From an uncultured Alphaproteobacteria bacterium (GTDB lineage: Bacteria > Pseudomonadota > Alphaproteobacteria > RF32 > CAG-239), in the NCBI GenBank assembly GCA_947630965.1, contig CANRJO010000006.1, positions 1 to 59,167 on the forward strand: a DNA stretch of 59,167 nt. Reading direction: 5' to 3'. The first letter of the stretch is position 1, and every line of letters begins with the position of its first letter. Under the pieces are notes generated by a model. That model had not been told where the DNA came from. It saw only the letters and a list, made by a program, of their open reading frames with translations, and did not search any database. Shown here piece by piece: positions 1 through 9,453 of this stretch. A program made the translations under genes and the position numbers.

Positions 1-2
1 CG

Positions 3-119
3 GAGCTTGAGGGGCTTAAAAATATGAGCTTTGTTGAGCCGGTAGTGAGCTTGAAATCCGCCCTCAAACAGGCGGATCTCGCCACGCTTGAAGCCCTCGC
101 CCAAGCTCTTGTGAAATAA
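3..119 (+). CDS. 3' end of an unidentified gene (partial)
   Basis: An open frame enters from the left edge and ends at TAA 117-119, giving 38 residues that end in a plausible amphipathic helix (...LATLEALAQALVK). No start is visible and the fragment is too short to identify. It runs toward the MBOAT gene on the other strand, with only 15 bases between the two stops. That it is coding rests on the clean frame and normal composition alone. Confidence 0.45.
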   Translation, partial: ELEGLKNMSFVEPVVSLKSALKQADLATLEALAQALVK

Positions 120-134
120 ACACCAGCGCTTTAT

Positions 135-1541
135 CTAAAATCTAAAGTATATAAATGGGTTGTAGGTTGATGCTGCAATGACGCAGGTTGATAATATAAA
201 TAAAATTATCAACCATGTGTTGATACAACATTTTAAAACTTTATGTTTTTCATTGACAGATAATATGCAGCGAAACAGCGGTAATGAACAAATAACACCT
301 ACTGTTAAGGCAAGGATTTCTAGTCTGTCTATGTAATATAAGGAAGTGTAAAGTGTTGTGGTGTTTTTCTTTAAGCCGATCATGGTTGAAAGATATTTCA
401 AGGCATAGTTTATGTTCTCAGAACGAAATATGACCCATCCGAGCATAAAAATGAAAATGCAATAAAGATGTTGAAATGTTTTTAAAAAGATGCCACCTTG
501 TTTTTTATGTATGTTTGTTATTTTTTCAAAAATGATAAATAAGCCGTGCCAAAGTCCCCAAACGATGAAATTCCAACTTGCGCCATGCCATAAGCCTGTT
601 ACAAAAAATACAAGCAGTAAGTTAAAATAATGACGTATTTTTGAAACTCGATTTCCGCCAAGCGGTATGTAAAGATATTCTTTAAACCAAGAAGAAAGAG
701 AAATATGCCACCTGCGCCAAAATTCTGTAATTGATTTTGAAATATAAGGATAATTGAAGTTTTCTAAAAATTGAAAACCAAAAATGTAACCCAAGCCAAT
801 CGCCATATCGGAGTATCCTGAGAAATCGTAATAAAGCTGTAAGGTGTAAGATACGGCGCCCAACCAAGAAAGTGGCAAATCAATTTGATCTACGGGCTGT
901 GTGAAGATTTTATCAGCAATAGCGCCTACCGTGTTGGCAAGTAACATTTTTTTGGAAAGGCCGATAATAAAGCGTTTGATGCCGTAAACAACTTTTGGGA
1001 AGTCTACATCGCGATTGCTGATTTGCTCATCAACATCACGATATTTGACAATCGGGCCGGCAATCAGTTGCGGAAAAAGGCAAATGTAAAGTGCCAACTT
1101 GTAAATGTTGCGCTGCACTTTAACCTCGCCACGATAAACGTCTATCAGGTAACTTAAGGCCTGAAAGGTGTAAAATGAAATACCAATCGGCATGATGACC
1201 TTGATAAAATGAATGTCGGATTTAAAAAGTCCGTTGATGTTTTCAACAACAAAGTTGAAATATTTGAAATAAAACAAAAAGCTTAAATTTAAGACGATTG
1301 TTAATGCTAAAATTTCTTTCCTGTGCGTGTTTTTCTTGCTCCGGCTGATGTAGTTTGCTCCGATATAATTAATTAAAATCGTTAAAAGCATAATCGCTAG
1401 ATAACTCGGTTCACCCCAAGCATAAAATATAATACTCGCGATGAGCAAGACGTGATTTTTTAGCCCTTGGCGCACGCAAAGATAAATCGCGCAAACAATC
1501 GGCAGGAAAACGTATATAAATGTCATAGATGAAAATAGCAT
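135..1541 (-). CDS. MBOAT family O-acyltransferase, AlgI-like
   Basis: 468 residues, a polytopic membrane protein with many hydrophobic segments. The start MLFSSMTFIYVFLP is the typical AlgI/DltB-family opening. The block GLWHGASWNFIVWGLWHG at about residues 313-330 holds the conserved MBOAT histidine. Other family landmarks are the YDFSGYSDMAIGLG block and the following TEFWRRWHISLSSWFKEYLYIPLGG stretch. Family members move acyl (usually acetyl) groups across the inner membrane for O-acylation of alginate, teichoic acid or other glycans. The gene is last in a minus-strand cluster, 3 bases after an AlgX/AlgJ-like gene, which is the usual partner. The modified glycan cannot be named. Family call is firm; acetyl as donor group is inference. 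Confidence 0.92.
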   Translation of the reverse strand: MLFSSMTFIYVFLPIVCAIYLCVRQGLKNHVLLIASIIFYAWGEPSYLAIMLLTILINYIGANYISRSKKNTHRKEILALTIVLNLSFLFYFKYFNFVVENINGLFKSDIHFIKVIMPIGISFYTFQALSYLIDVYRGEVKVQRNIYKLALYICLFPQLIAGPIVKYRDVDEQISNRDVDFPKVVYGIKRFIIGLSKKMLLANTVGAIADKIFTQPVDQIDLPLSWLGAVSYTLQLYYDFSGYSDMAIGLGYIFGFQFLENFNYPYISKSITEFWRRWHISLSSWFKEYLYIPLGGNRVSKIRHYFNLLLVFFVTGLWHGASWNFIVWGLWHGLFIIFEKITNIHKKQGGIFLKTFQHLYCIFIFMLGWVIFRSENINYALKYLSTMIGLKKNTTTLYTSLYYIDRLEILALTVGVICSLPLFRCILSVNEKHKVLKCCINTWLIILFILSTCVIAASTYNPFIYFRF

Positions 1542-1544
1542 TGT

Positions 1545-3364
1545 TTATTCCTTCGTTAAATTGACGAGAGATGGCAAGTTTCTGGCAGCGATGGATAAAA
1601 TAAAAACGTCTGGTTTGTAATCTAAAATGTCTTTTTTGTAACGTTTGAGGACTTTGAAAACCTCCGGTTCCTGAAAACCAAGGTTAAGCCGATAAAAAAT
1701 GAGCTCATGAAAGCTGTAAGGTAAGAATTGCATTAAGTTTTCATTCATACTTGTACCTGCCACAAAAACTTTGAGGTTATTGTCAATGTTTTCAATTTTG
1801 TATTGCTTTATGGCATAGCCACTTTTTTTCATGATTTTGAAGTCTGCGTGAGTTTTGGGGTTGTAATATTTATAGGGCGTGTCCAGTACTTCTTTCTCGT
1901 TGATATTTTCTGGATGAAGATTATTTAACTTAAAACTTGTTCCAATACTGAATTTTCTATCCCAGTCGCTTCGAACTTTATTGTTGTAAAAAACGTCAAA
2001 CTCATCCTCGTTTGCAATTTTAATGTTCGGATATTTTTTTTGAATTTCCTTAATTAATTCGGCATATCCTTGATAAGCGCCCCATTCCGTCCAATGGTGT
2101 TCTGTTTTGAAGTAAACTAAGTTTTCCGCCGATGCTTTTTGAAGCGCTTCAAGCGGATAAATGATTGGGAAAGTCGCGTTCTTTTTAAGAAAATCAATGG
2201 TCGAAATGTTGAAAAAAGTTTCTTTATGATTCCAAAACTCAGGTTTGTAGAGCCTGTTGAATTTTTTGTATAAGTCTATTTGCTCTGGTACAATAAAAAG
2301 ATAAAATTTGATGTCATTTTCTTCCAAGAATTTTTGTAATTCTTGAAGAGAAACTAAAATTTCTTTATCTTTATCATGAGGCAGCGGTCTGTGATTAATT
2401 TGCCATTGATCATAACCCCAATGTGTCTTTTGATCAAAGCCTCCTTTGTCATTTTTGATTATTGAATTTGCTTTCTCTACTTCAGTATAAACGTGAAGTA
2501 ATTTATCTCTTCCTCTAAAACGGTCGTTAAACCAGTTTTCAAATTGTTTTGTATAATTGGTGTTGAAGGTATTGTTGACAATTAGGGTGGGGAAGGTTGC
2601 TAACATACGGTTTTCACGCATGTCTTTTGTTTCTTTGGAAATCTGGCTCATCGGGATAAATAACAGAATAACAAACGCCACCAAAAACACAATGTCAATT
2701 CGGCTGTGATGTTTCAAAATTTTGTATTGCGCTAAATATTGCACGATTTGGTAGGAAAAGAAAAATGCCAAAATAAAGACACTTAAAAACATCAGCGGGT
2801 TGAAATGAAAAAGCTCTTTTATTTCTTTATACGTCCAATGATGTCTTCGGATATCGGCTACAATTTCCACTACTTCACCATCGTGAACGTCCAAGGTATA
2901 ATCAAAAGGCTTTTTGTTCCAAACAGTCTTCTGCTCTGAAAAGAGGGGTTTGTTGTTGACTTTAAGGTTTTGATAATCCACAAAAATCTGGTATTTGTGG
3001 GTGTTGTCCTTTTGGGAGGAACCGCTTAAGTGTATTTTAACACGTTGATTTCCGAAAGTTTTAAATTTAAAGGTGTGGTGTTTCCATCTGGAAGATATTT
3101 TTTCTGTCAGGAGCAGGGTGTTTTTATCGGGCTTTATACATTGCTTGTAAGCGTCTTTTGGGGACAGAATCTCAAGATGTCCGTTGGAATTCCCCCCCCC
3201 CCAATGCCGGTTATTTCTATGAGGGCTCTTTTATTGCTGAAGCCGCTTCTGTAAAGGCTATTAAACATGTTGGGCACGCCATATAAGGGTGCAAACATGC
3301 CGACAATCAAGAATGTTAAAATTAAGCTGATAAACAGACGCTTTTTGCCGATATTATTCATCAA
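1545..3364 (-). CDS. AlgX/AlgJ-like O-acetyltransferase, phase-variable, frame OFF (copy 1)
   Basis: Two reading frames make one gene. The 5' part starts at ATG 3364 (MMNNIGKKRLFISLIL, one membrane segment) and reaches a run of 11 G on the coding strand (3192-3202). In this sequence the frame then ends after 76 codons. With 12 G (or 9) it continues without a stop into the 3' part, giving about 606 residues. The 3' part has two membrane segments, then the motif ENRMLATFP, FENWFNDRFRGRDKLL and the block KTEHHWTEWGAYQGY, typical of the SGNH-like AlgX/AlgJ/DHHW family that O-acetylates exported polysaccharide in the periplasm. It lies 3 bases before the AlgI-like gene. A GTG at 2981 could give a shorter product but would leave out the N-terminal anchor. 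An assembly error in the tract cannot be excluded. Confidence 0.85.
3192..3202. repeat. poly-C/G tract (11), phase-variation switch in copy 1
   Basis: Eleven C on the plus strand (G on the coding strand) lie at about codon 55 of the AlgX-like gene, where the two frames meet. Runs this long are not expected by chance at this base composition. Confidence 0.85.
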
Positions 3365-3458
3365 TTATTCCTCAATGGTTCCAAATCTAATTTAGTGTAT
3401 CATAAAAATATATCTGGCTATGTCAAGAGAAAAAAAATCAGTTTGTGAAAAGCATTGT

Positions 3459-5284
3459 TTATTCCTTCGTTAAATTGACGAGAGATGGCAAGTTTCCGGC
3501 AGCAATGGATAAAATAAAAACGTCTGGTTTGAAAGCTAAAATCTCTTTTTTGTAGCGTTTAAGAAGTTTGTAGACGTCTTCCACCTTGACATCTATAACG
3601 CTGTTTAACCGATAATAAATAAGTTCGTGGAAGCTATAAGGTAAAAATTGCATTAAGTTTTCATTCATACTTGTACCCGTGATCAGAACTTTGAGGTTAT
3701 TATTGCTGTTTTTATTTTTGTAATGTTTTGTTTTATAGCCTTTTTTATCCGTTATTTTGAGCTCTGCAGGCGTTTTAGGCGTGTAATATTTATAAGGTGT
3801 GTCTAGCACTTCTTTCTCGTTGATGTTTCCAGAACCTAGATTAAGCAAGTAAAAACTTTCACCAATGCCAAAACCTCTGCCCCAATCACCCCGAATTTTA
3901 TTGTTGTAAAAAATGTCAAACTCATCCTCGTTTGCAATTTTAATGTTCGGATATTTTTTTTGAATTTCCTTAATTAATTCGGCATATCCTTGATAAGCGC
4001 CCCATTCCGTCCAATGGTGTTCTGTTTTGAAGTAAACTAAGTTTTCCGCCGATGCTTTTTGAAGCGCTTCAAGCGGATAAATGATTGGGAAAGTCGCGTT
4101 CTTTTTAAGAAAATCAATGGTCGAAATATTAATGGAACTTTCTGCTTGTCGCCAAAAATCTGACTTGTGCAAGCTGTCGAAATTTTTGTATAAGTCTAAT
4201 TTTTCAGGTGTCACAAAAACATAAAATTCAATGTTGTTTTCTTTCAAAAATTTCTGCAGATTTTGGAGAGCTGATAAAATTTCTTTATCCTTTTGCATGG
4301 AAAGTGGTTTGTGAGAAATTTGCCATTGATCAAAAGTCCAATGTGTCTTTTGATCGTAGCTTCCTTTATCGCTTTTGATTATTGAATTTGCTTTCTCTAC
4401 TTTAGTATAAACGTGAAGTAATTTATCTCTTCCTCTAAAACGGTCGTTGAACCAGTTTTCAAACTGTTTTGTGTAATTGGTGTTGAAAGTGTTGTTGACA
4501 ATTAGGGTGGGGAAGGTTGCTAACATACGGTTTTCACGCATGTCTTTTGTTTCTTTGGAAATCTGGCTCATCGGGATAAATAACAGAATAACAAACGCCA
4601 CCAAAAACACAATGTCAATTCGGCTGTGATGTTTCAAAATTTTGTATTGCGCTAAATATTGCACGATTTGGTAGGAAAAGAAAAATGCCAAAATAAAGAC
4701 ACTTAAAAACATCAGCGGGTTGAAATGAAAAAGCTCTTTTATTTCTTTATACGTCCAATGATGTCTTCGGATATCGGCTACAATTTCCACTACTTCACCA
4801 TCGTGAACGTCCAAGGTATAATCAAAAGGCTTTTTGTTCCAAACAGTCTTCTGCTCTGAAAAGAGGGGTTTGTTGTTGACTTTAAGGTTTTGATAATCCA
4901 CAAAAATCTGGTATTTGTGGGTGTTGTCCTTTTGGGAGGAACCGCTTAAGTGTATTTTAACACGTTGATTTCCGAAAGTTTTAAATTTAAAGGTGTGGTG
5001 TTTCCATCTGGAAGATATTTTTTCTGTCAGGAGCAGGGTGTTTTTATCGGGCTTTATACATTGCTTGTAAGCGTCTTTTGGGGACAGAATCTCAAGATGT
5101 CCGTTGGAATTCCCCCCCCCCCAATGCCGGTTATTTCTATGAGGGCTCTTTTATTGCTGAAGCCGCTTCTGTAAAGGCTATTAAACATGTTGGGCACGCC
5201 ATATAAGGGTGCAAACATGCCGACAATCAAGAATGTTAAAATTAAGCTGATAAACAGACGCTTTTTGCCGATATTATTCATCAA
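3459..5284 (-). CDS. AlgX/AlgJ-like O-acetyltransferase, phase-variable, frame OFF (copy 2)
   Basis: Tandem paralogue of 1545-3364 with the same design: N-terminal anchor from ATG 5284, an 11-G tract at 5112-5122, then the long frame with two more membrane segments and the KTEHHWTEWGAYQGY block. The full frame would give about 608 residues with 12 or 9 G; as written it stops at codon 77. The first ~165 residues of the long part and the HHWTEW block match copy 1 almost exactly. Two segments (about residues 180-255 and 330-450 of the long frame) differ by many substitutions, a mosaic that suggests a variable, perhaps substrate-facing, surface. It is the first gene of the cluster, so its leader (5285-5460) probably carries the promoter. 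Confidence 0.85.
5112..5122. repeat. poly-C/G tract (11), phase-variation switch in copy 2
   Basis: Same length, position and flanks as the tract in copy 1. Both genes are therefore in the same OFF register in this assembly. Confidence 0.85.
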
Positions 5285-5384
5285 TTATTCCTCAATGGTT
5301 CCAAATCTAATTTAGTGTATCATAAAAATATATCTGGCTATGTCAAGAGAAAATTTTTGACGCTTAAGATAATTTGTGCGTTTG

Positions 5385-5405
5385 TTCGTAAAAATGTTTT
5401 ACGAA
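5385..5405. promoter_or_regulatory. perfect palindrome, candidate operator
   Basis: TTCGTAAAA, 3 bases, TTTTACGAA: two perfect 9-base arms in the divergent gap between the polysaccharide cluster and the SNF transporter gene. No U tract follows, so an operator is more likely than a terminator. The binding protein is unknown. Confidence 0.4.
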
Positions 5406-5460
5406 GCAAAAATAAAATGTTAGATTACTTTAAATTAACTCGGCAAAAAGAATGTGACTA

Positions 5461-6855
5461 ATGAAAAAAGAAAATTTTAGTAGCTCTTGGGGCTTTGTCT
5501 TGGCTTCTGCCGGTTCGGCAATCGGCTTAGGTAATATTTGGCGGTTTCCGTATTTGTGCGGACAATACGGTGGCTTGAGTTTTATTTTGGTTTATCTTTT
5601 TATTTTGCTTTTTATCTGTAATCCGTTGATGGTGGCAGAAATTGCGATTGGTCGTGCCGCTCAAACAAACTGTGTTGATGCGTATCGGGTTTTGGGTTCT
5701 AAAATCGGGATGCGACATTTGGGCTTATGGTCGTTTTTCGGAGGTTGGTTTGCGCCGTTTGGCGTTTTTTTGCTTTTGTCTTTTTATTTTTTGGTGGCTG
5801 GTTGGGTTTTATATTATGCTTTTGAGGCTGTTACAGGCCGTCTGCTTCTTATCGGGCAGACTGAATTTGTGACGGAATTTGAAAATTTAACCCAAAGTTT
5901 CGGGCAACAATATTTTTGTGGCTTGGCCTTTTTGCTTGTGACAGGCTTAATTGTTTTGGTCGGCGTGCGAAAAGGGATTGAAAAAATTAGTTTGTATCTG
6001 ATGCCGTGCTTATTTTTTCTATTTATTCTTTTAACTATTCGTGCGGTGACTTTGGATCATGTTGATGAGGGCATCCGCTTTTTATTAACGATTGATCCTT
6101 CGCATTTAGGGCTGACAGATGAAGGTTTTCAATTTATGCCTTTGTTTAGAACATTTACGGCTGCACTCGGGCAAGCCTTTATTTCCTTGTCGCTTGGTTT
6201 TGGTATTTTGCTTGTTTATGGTTCTTATTTTTCGCCCAAAGATAATTTGTTCGGGGCTGTTCGGCGTATAGAATTTTTTGATACCATGGCGGCGCTTTTA
6301 AGTGCATTCATCATTATTCCGGCGTTTTTTTCCATTCATGTGTCGGAAACTTCCGGCCCGGGGCTTACCTTTATCAGCTTGCCGTATATTTTTCAAAAAA
6401 TGTCTGGCGGTTATGTGTGGTCTATTATCTTTTATCTTTTGTTGATGTTTGCAACCGTGACATCAACAATGTCCATATTTGAAGTGATGACAAATCTTTT
6501 CATGAGTAAATTTGGCTTGAAACGTCCGGTTTCAGTTTTAGGTGTGACCCTTATGGCGCTTATGGGCTTTACACTTGTAACGTTATCCTATGCTTCGGTT
6601 TTGGATATTAAAATTTTTGGCCGCGATTTGTTTACCCTCTTTGATTGGCTGAGCTCAACTTATACGGCAACCATTGTTTCCATGACTATGGCTTTGTTTG
6701 TGGGGTATCCTGCTATGAAACTGATTATTCATAATATTCGCCGCAGTGCTGTTGTTTCCACGGCGTTTACACGCTATTTTTTGGTTACCCTGCGTTATTT
6801 AGCGCCACTCGGACTTGGTTTGTTGCTTGTTATGGCTATCAAGTCGTTGTTCTAA
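5461..6855 (+). CDS. sodium-dependent transporter, NSS/SNF family
   Basis: 464 residues with about 11-12 membrane segments. The opening SSWGFVLASAGSAIGLGNIWRFPY (about residues 7-30) is the diagnostic TM1 of LeuT-fold neurotransmitter:sodium symporters, including the unwound GLGN segment that binds substrate and Na+. TM6 carries the usual FFSL-like region (LGQAFISLSLGFGILLVYGSY). Bacterial members import amino acids with Na+; the substrate here cannot be told. It starts at ATG 5461, reads away from the polysaccharide cluster, and is monocistronic. Its end converges with the next gene with no clear hairpin between. Confidence 0.93.
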   Translation: MKKENFSSSWGFVLASAGSAIGLGNIWRFPYLCGQYGGLSFILVYLFILLFICNPLMVAEIAIGRAAQTNCVDAYRVLGSKIGMRHLGLWSFFGGWFAPFGVFLLLSFYFLVAGWVLYYAFEAVTGRLLLIGQTEFVTEFENLTQSFGQQYFCGLAFLLVTGLIVLVGVRKGIEKISLYLMPCLFFLFILLTIRAVTLDHVDEGIRFLLTIDPSHLGLTDEGFQFMPLFRTFTAALGQAFISLSLGFGILLVYGSYFSPKDNLFGAVRRIEFFDTMAALLSAFIIIPAFFSIHVSETSGPGLTFISLPYIFQKMSGGYVWSIIFYLLLMFATVTSTMSIFEVMTNLFMSKFGLKRPVSVLGVTLMALMGFTLVTLSYASVLDIKIFGRDLFTLFDWLSSTYTATIVSMTMALFVGYPAMKLIIHNIRRSAVVSTAFTRYFLVTLRYLAPLGLGLLLVMAIKSLF

Positions 6856-6865
6856 AATTTTTTAT

Positions 6866-7705
6866 TTAAGAGCGGTTTGTCTTTTTCCTTTTTACCCACA
6901 TAAAATTGTTGCCGTCGTCAACTTTTTCCATTTCTTCCGCATTCGGCACAGGGGTTAGTGTATCATAATACTTCCGATAAGGCAATAACTGTTTGATGAC
7001 CTTTTTGGTTTCTTTCGTTAGGGCGTTTAAGTAAGGCTTGCGGCATTCTACAATGGCCGTCACAAAATTTCCGTTTTCTTCCTGCCTCATTTTTTTCAGC
7101 ATACAATTTTTGATGTTTTTGAAAAGCTTTTGGTTATCAAAGCGGCTGACTGCTATGCCCATCGCTGCTCTAATGATCGGCAAGGGGGCATCATTGATGA
7201 AAGATGTTATATCGAGATTTGGTTGTAAAATAGCAAAACTGATGAATGAATCTTCGGCGGGAATGGATTGGGCTTTTTGGGCTTTTTCCCAAATTTTATC
7301 AAATCTTTTTTCCCAAGGTTTCATGACTTCTGCCAGAGTGTCAGGGTTTAAGTTTTTGCGCAAAATGACGTTTATGCCTGCTTTTTTGATATTATCGATA
7401 ACTTCGGCTTTGGTTTGAAGCAAATCCATTCGGCAGTTTAATAAGGCGGCAAGGGTTTCAGCTTTGGCAACTGCCCCTCTATCTTTTTGGCGCATTTCTT
7501 CAATTTCTCTGCGCATGTCTGGTGCGTTGCTTCCGCCCAAAAAGCCGAGAATAATGGAATTTGTGTAATCATACATCAAAACGGCAAAAGTATCTTCATC
7601 TAAAACATTGTAGGTATTTGTATCTAAAAAGTTTTGGCTCATCGCTTTTGGGCAAGGGCATAAAATGAGTAGCGCTGCCAGAAGAGAAAGATATTTTTGT
7701 TTCAT
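6866..7705 (-). CDS. secreted protein of unknown function
   Basis: ATG 7705 is chosen because AAAGGAC precedes it at normal spacing; an upstream TTG at 7718-7720 overlaps that site and is unlikely. The 279-residue product begins MKQKYLSLLAALLILCPCPKAMSQ, a signal peptide with probable cleavage after AMSQ. The rest is soluble and helix-rich with no motif I recognise. It ends in a basic tail (VKRKKTNRS). It lies about 30 bases after the next secreted-protein gene on the same strand, so the two may be cotranscribed. Confidence 0.7.
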   Translation of the reverse strand: MKQKYLSLLAALLILCPCPKAMSQNFLDTNTYNVLDEDTFAVLMYDYTNSIILGFLGGSNAPDMRREIEEMRQKDRGAVAKAETLAALLNCRMDLLQTKAEVIDNIKKAGINVILRKNLNPDTLAEVMKPWEKRFDKIWEKAQKAQSIPAEDSFISFAILQPNLDITSFINDAPLPIIRAAMGIAVSRFDNQKLFKNIKNCMLKKMRQEENGNFVTAIVECRKPYLNALTKETKKVIKQLLPYRKYYDTLTPVPNAEEMEKVDDGNNFMWVKRKKTNRS

Positions 7706-7751
7706 GTTTAGTCCTTTCAAAAATTTTCTTTTGTTTATTCCGATCCAATGC

Positions 7752-8918
7752 CTATTTATCGCTTTGGCTTGTGGAAAGCCTTTTTTCCGTGAGAGAAAAA
7801 GAGGGAAAAATCTTTTGCAACAATTGTTTTAAAGGGCTCTGTTCGGGAAAATATTCAGCAGAGGATTTAAAGTGTTTATATTTTGCACCGGCCGGATGTG
7901 ATTCTTTGTGATCTTCCACCCATTCCCTGACAAGTGCGGGCATATCATCTTCGGTTTGATCTGCAGGCATATAAACCACAATGTGCTCAGGATCTTTTAA
8001 ATCTTCAGAGATGAAAGCTAACCAAAGACCTTTGGTATCCATGTACATGGCGGATTCATAACTTGTGTATAAGCCCGGAATGCCATAAGCTCTGAAATAG
8101 CAGTTTGGGCAGTCTGTAGCTTGTATATCTTGTATGTCGCCGATAGTAACGAGCCATGCCAGATATTCTTCTCTGGTGAGATTATTGTGCAAATAATCAT
8201 TTATCAAAGTCATCCGATACGGATAAGTATAAGGGTTGTCTTTCAAAAATGGCTGAAGATATTCATATAAGTTCAAAGTTTTTTTGGTTTGTTTTTGATA
8301 TTGCTCTTTAATTTTTTTCTTGTAAAATTCCCATAAACAATCGATGTTTGGTCCGCATTTATCGCGCTCGGCATACCATTCCGGGGTGCGCGGGGAAGGG
8401 TAAATGTTTGTTGTTTCTAAATCAGCAAACGAAAGTTTTGCCGCCGCGCAAATTTCCTTTTCAATATCGGAAATGTCTTTTTTCCAACAGTCAAAGCTTG
8501 TTTGGAAGCGATCAGGGTTTTCAATGTTTTCATAGCTTCCCTCGTAATGACCTCGTATTCCGCAATAATAAGAGGTATCGCCTTTCCCGATCACTTTAAT
8601 AATACGCTTTTCAGGATCAAGATCAAAGTCAAACTCGGCAAAACCCCGTTCATCGGAGAATCTGGAGTGTGTTTTTTCCGTGAAAACGGCTTTTGTTTTG
8701 TTTATTTTCATCCGTCCGGAAATCTCACAAGTATGTGCTCCGTTAAAGGTCTTGATTTCAAAATCGCACTCTTTGGCGGTACAGTTTGTGATTATCAGTC
8801 CGCCTTGTAAGACAAAATTGTAGCGTTCATATTCCCATTTTCCTTCCCATTCAGAGGCGGCAAAAACAGGTGTTATGAAAGAAAAAGTGAGCAAAATTGA
8901 TAAGAATGTTTTTTTCAT
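7752..8918 (-). CDS. secreted protein with LprI-like (DUF1311-type) segment
   Basis: 388 residues with a clear signal peptide (MKKTFLSILLTFSFITPVFA). The N-terminal half resembles a small beta-rich domain with paired cysteines. At about residue 142 comes FDCWKKDISDIEKEICAAAK, which matches the LprI/DUF1311 pattern (S-F-D-C followed by E-x-x-I-C) of lysozyme-inhibitor-like periplasmic proteins. The C-terminal half (about 200-388) has no family I recognise and carries a CPNC pair. Role is unknown; the LprI link is short and only suggestive. Confidence 0.7.
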   Translation of the reverse strand: MKKTFLSILLTFSFITPVFAASEWEGKWEYERYNFVLQGGLIITNCTAKECDFEIKTFNGAHTCEISGRMKINKTKAVFTEKTHSRFSDERGFAEFDFDLDPEKRIIKVIGKGDTSYYCGIRGHYEGSYENIENPDRFQTSFDCWKKDISDIEKEICAAAKLSFADLETTNIYPSPRTPEWYAERDKCGPNIDCLWEFYKKKIKEQYQKQTKKTLNLYEYLQPFLKDNPYTYPYRMTLINDYLHNNLTREEYLAWLVTIGDIQDIQATDCPNCYFRAYGIPGLYTSYESAMYMDTKGLWLAFISEDLKDPEHIVVYMPADQTEDDMPALVREWVEDHKESHPAGAKYKHFKSSAEYFPEQSPLKQLLQKIFPSFSLTEKRLSTSQSDK

Positions 8919-8971
8919 TTCGTTTGTCCTTAAAATTTGCCTTATTTTAACTCGGCAGATTTAATAAAGAA

Positions 8972-9088
8972 TTAATTTCCTTTTAGGGCTTCTATTTCAG
9001 AAAAAATGGCGTCAAAATTTTTGCACTGTATGTTTTTTGCTCTTGAAATTTCATTCAAGAAGGGTTTAATGAACGCCGATTTGATGTT
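8972..9088 (-). pseudogene. possible 3' remnant of a lost gene
   Basis: About 38 open codons ending at TAA (8974-8972) give ...FLNEISRAKNIQCKNF...FSEIEALKGN, with normal protein-like composition but no usable start; a stop precedes it. It overlaps the leader of the DUF486 gene. It may be chance. Confidence 0.25.
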
Positions 9089-9101
9089 TTAGGAGGAAAA
9101 A

Positions 9102-9443
9102 ATGCGCGCGTTTTTACCATTGATTTTGCTCACAATTTCTAATGTGTTTATGACTTTTGCATGGTACGGGCATTTGCGTTTTAAATCTGCCGCGCTGTGG
9201 GTGGTGGTGCTTGCTAGTTGGGGGATTGCGTTCTTTGAATACTGCTTCCAGGTGCCGGCAAACCGCATCGGGCATGAATATTTTACCGCCGCGCAGCTTA
9301 AAATGATCCAAGAGGTCATTACCCTTGTGGTGTTTGCGTTTTTTTCCGTTTTATACCTTAAGGAAGATTTTAAGTGGAATTACCTTGTCGGTTTCCTTTT
9401 TCTTCTGTTAGCGGTGTTTTTTGTGTTTAAAAAGTGGAATTAA
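9102..9443 (+). CDS. DUF486 / DMT-superfamily small membrane protein
   Basis: 113 residues with four membrane segments, after a strong AGGAGG site. The pattern SNVFMTFAWYGHLRF at the start, ASWGIAFFEYCFQVPANRIGH in the middle and a C-terminal YLVGFLFLLLAVFFVFKKW is that of DUF486, a short single-repeat relative of drug/metabolite transporters. Members are thought to dimerise in the inner membrane. Substrate unknown. The gene converges with the deaminase gene 10 bases downstream. Confidence 0.88.
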   Translation: MRAFLPLILLTISNVFMTFAWYGHLRFKSAALWVVVLASWGIAFFEYCFQVPANRIGHEYFTAAQLKMIQEVITLVVFAFFSVLYLKEDFKWNYLVGFLFLLLAVFFVFKKWN

Positions 9444-9453
9444 CAGAGCTTAT

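Larger units (their letters stand above)
1537..3433. repeat. tandem duplication, copy 1 (AlgX-like gene)
   Basis: This 1.9-kb unit recurs at 3451-5353. Both flanks, the 5' 950 bases of the gene and a central block are near-identical. Two other blocks have diverged. Confidence 0.93.
3451..5353. repeat. tandem duplication, copy 2 (AlgX-like gene)
   Basis: Second copy of the unit at 1537-3433, 6 bases longer in its coding part. The left junction reuses the sequence that overlaps the MBOAT start (agcattgtttattcc), so the unit was copied as gene plus leader. Confidence 0.93.

Noticed and set aside
3030-3254. 74-codon plus-strand frame over the poly-C tract (also 4950-5174)
   Set aside because: It is the antisense of the AlgX-like gene, lacks a ribosome site, and occurs twice only because the unit is duplicated.
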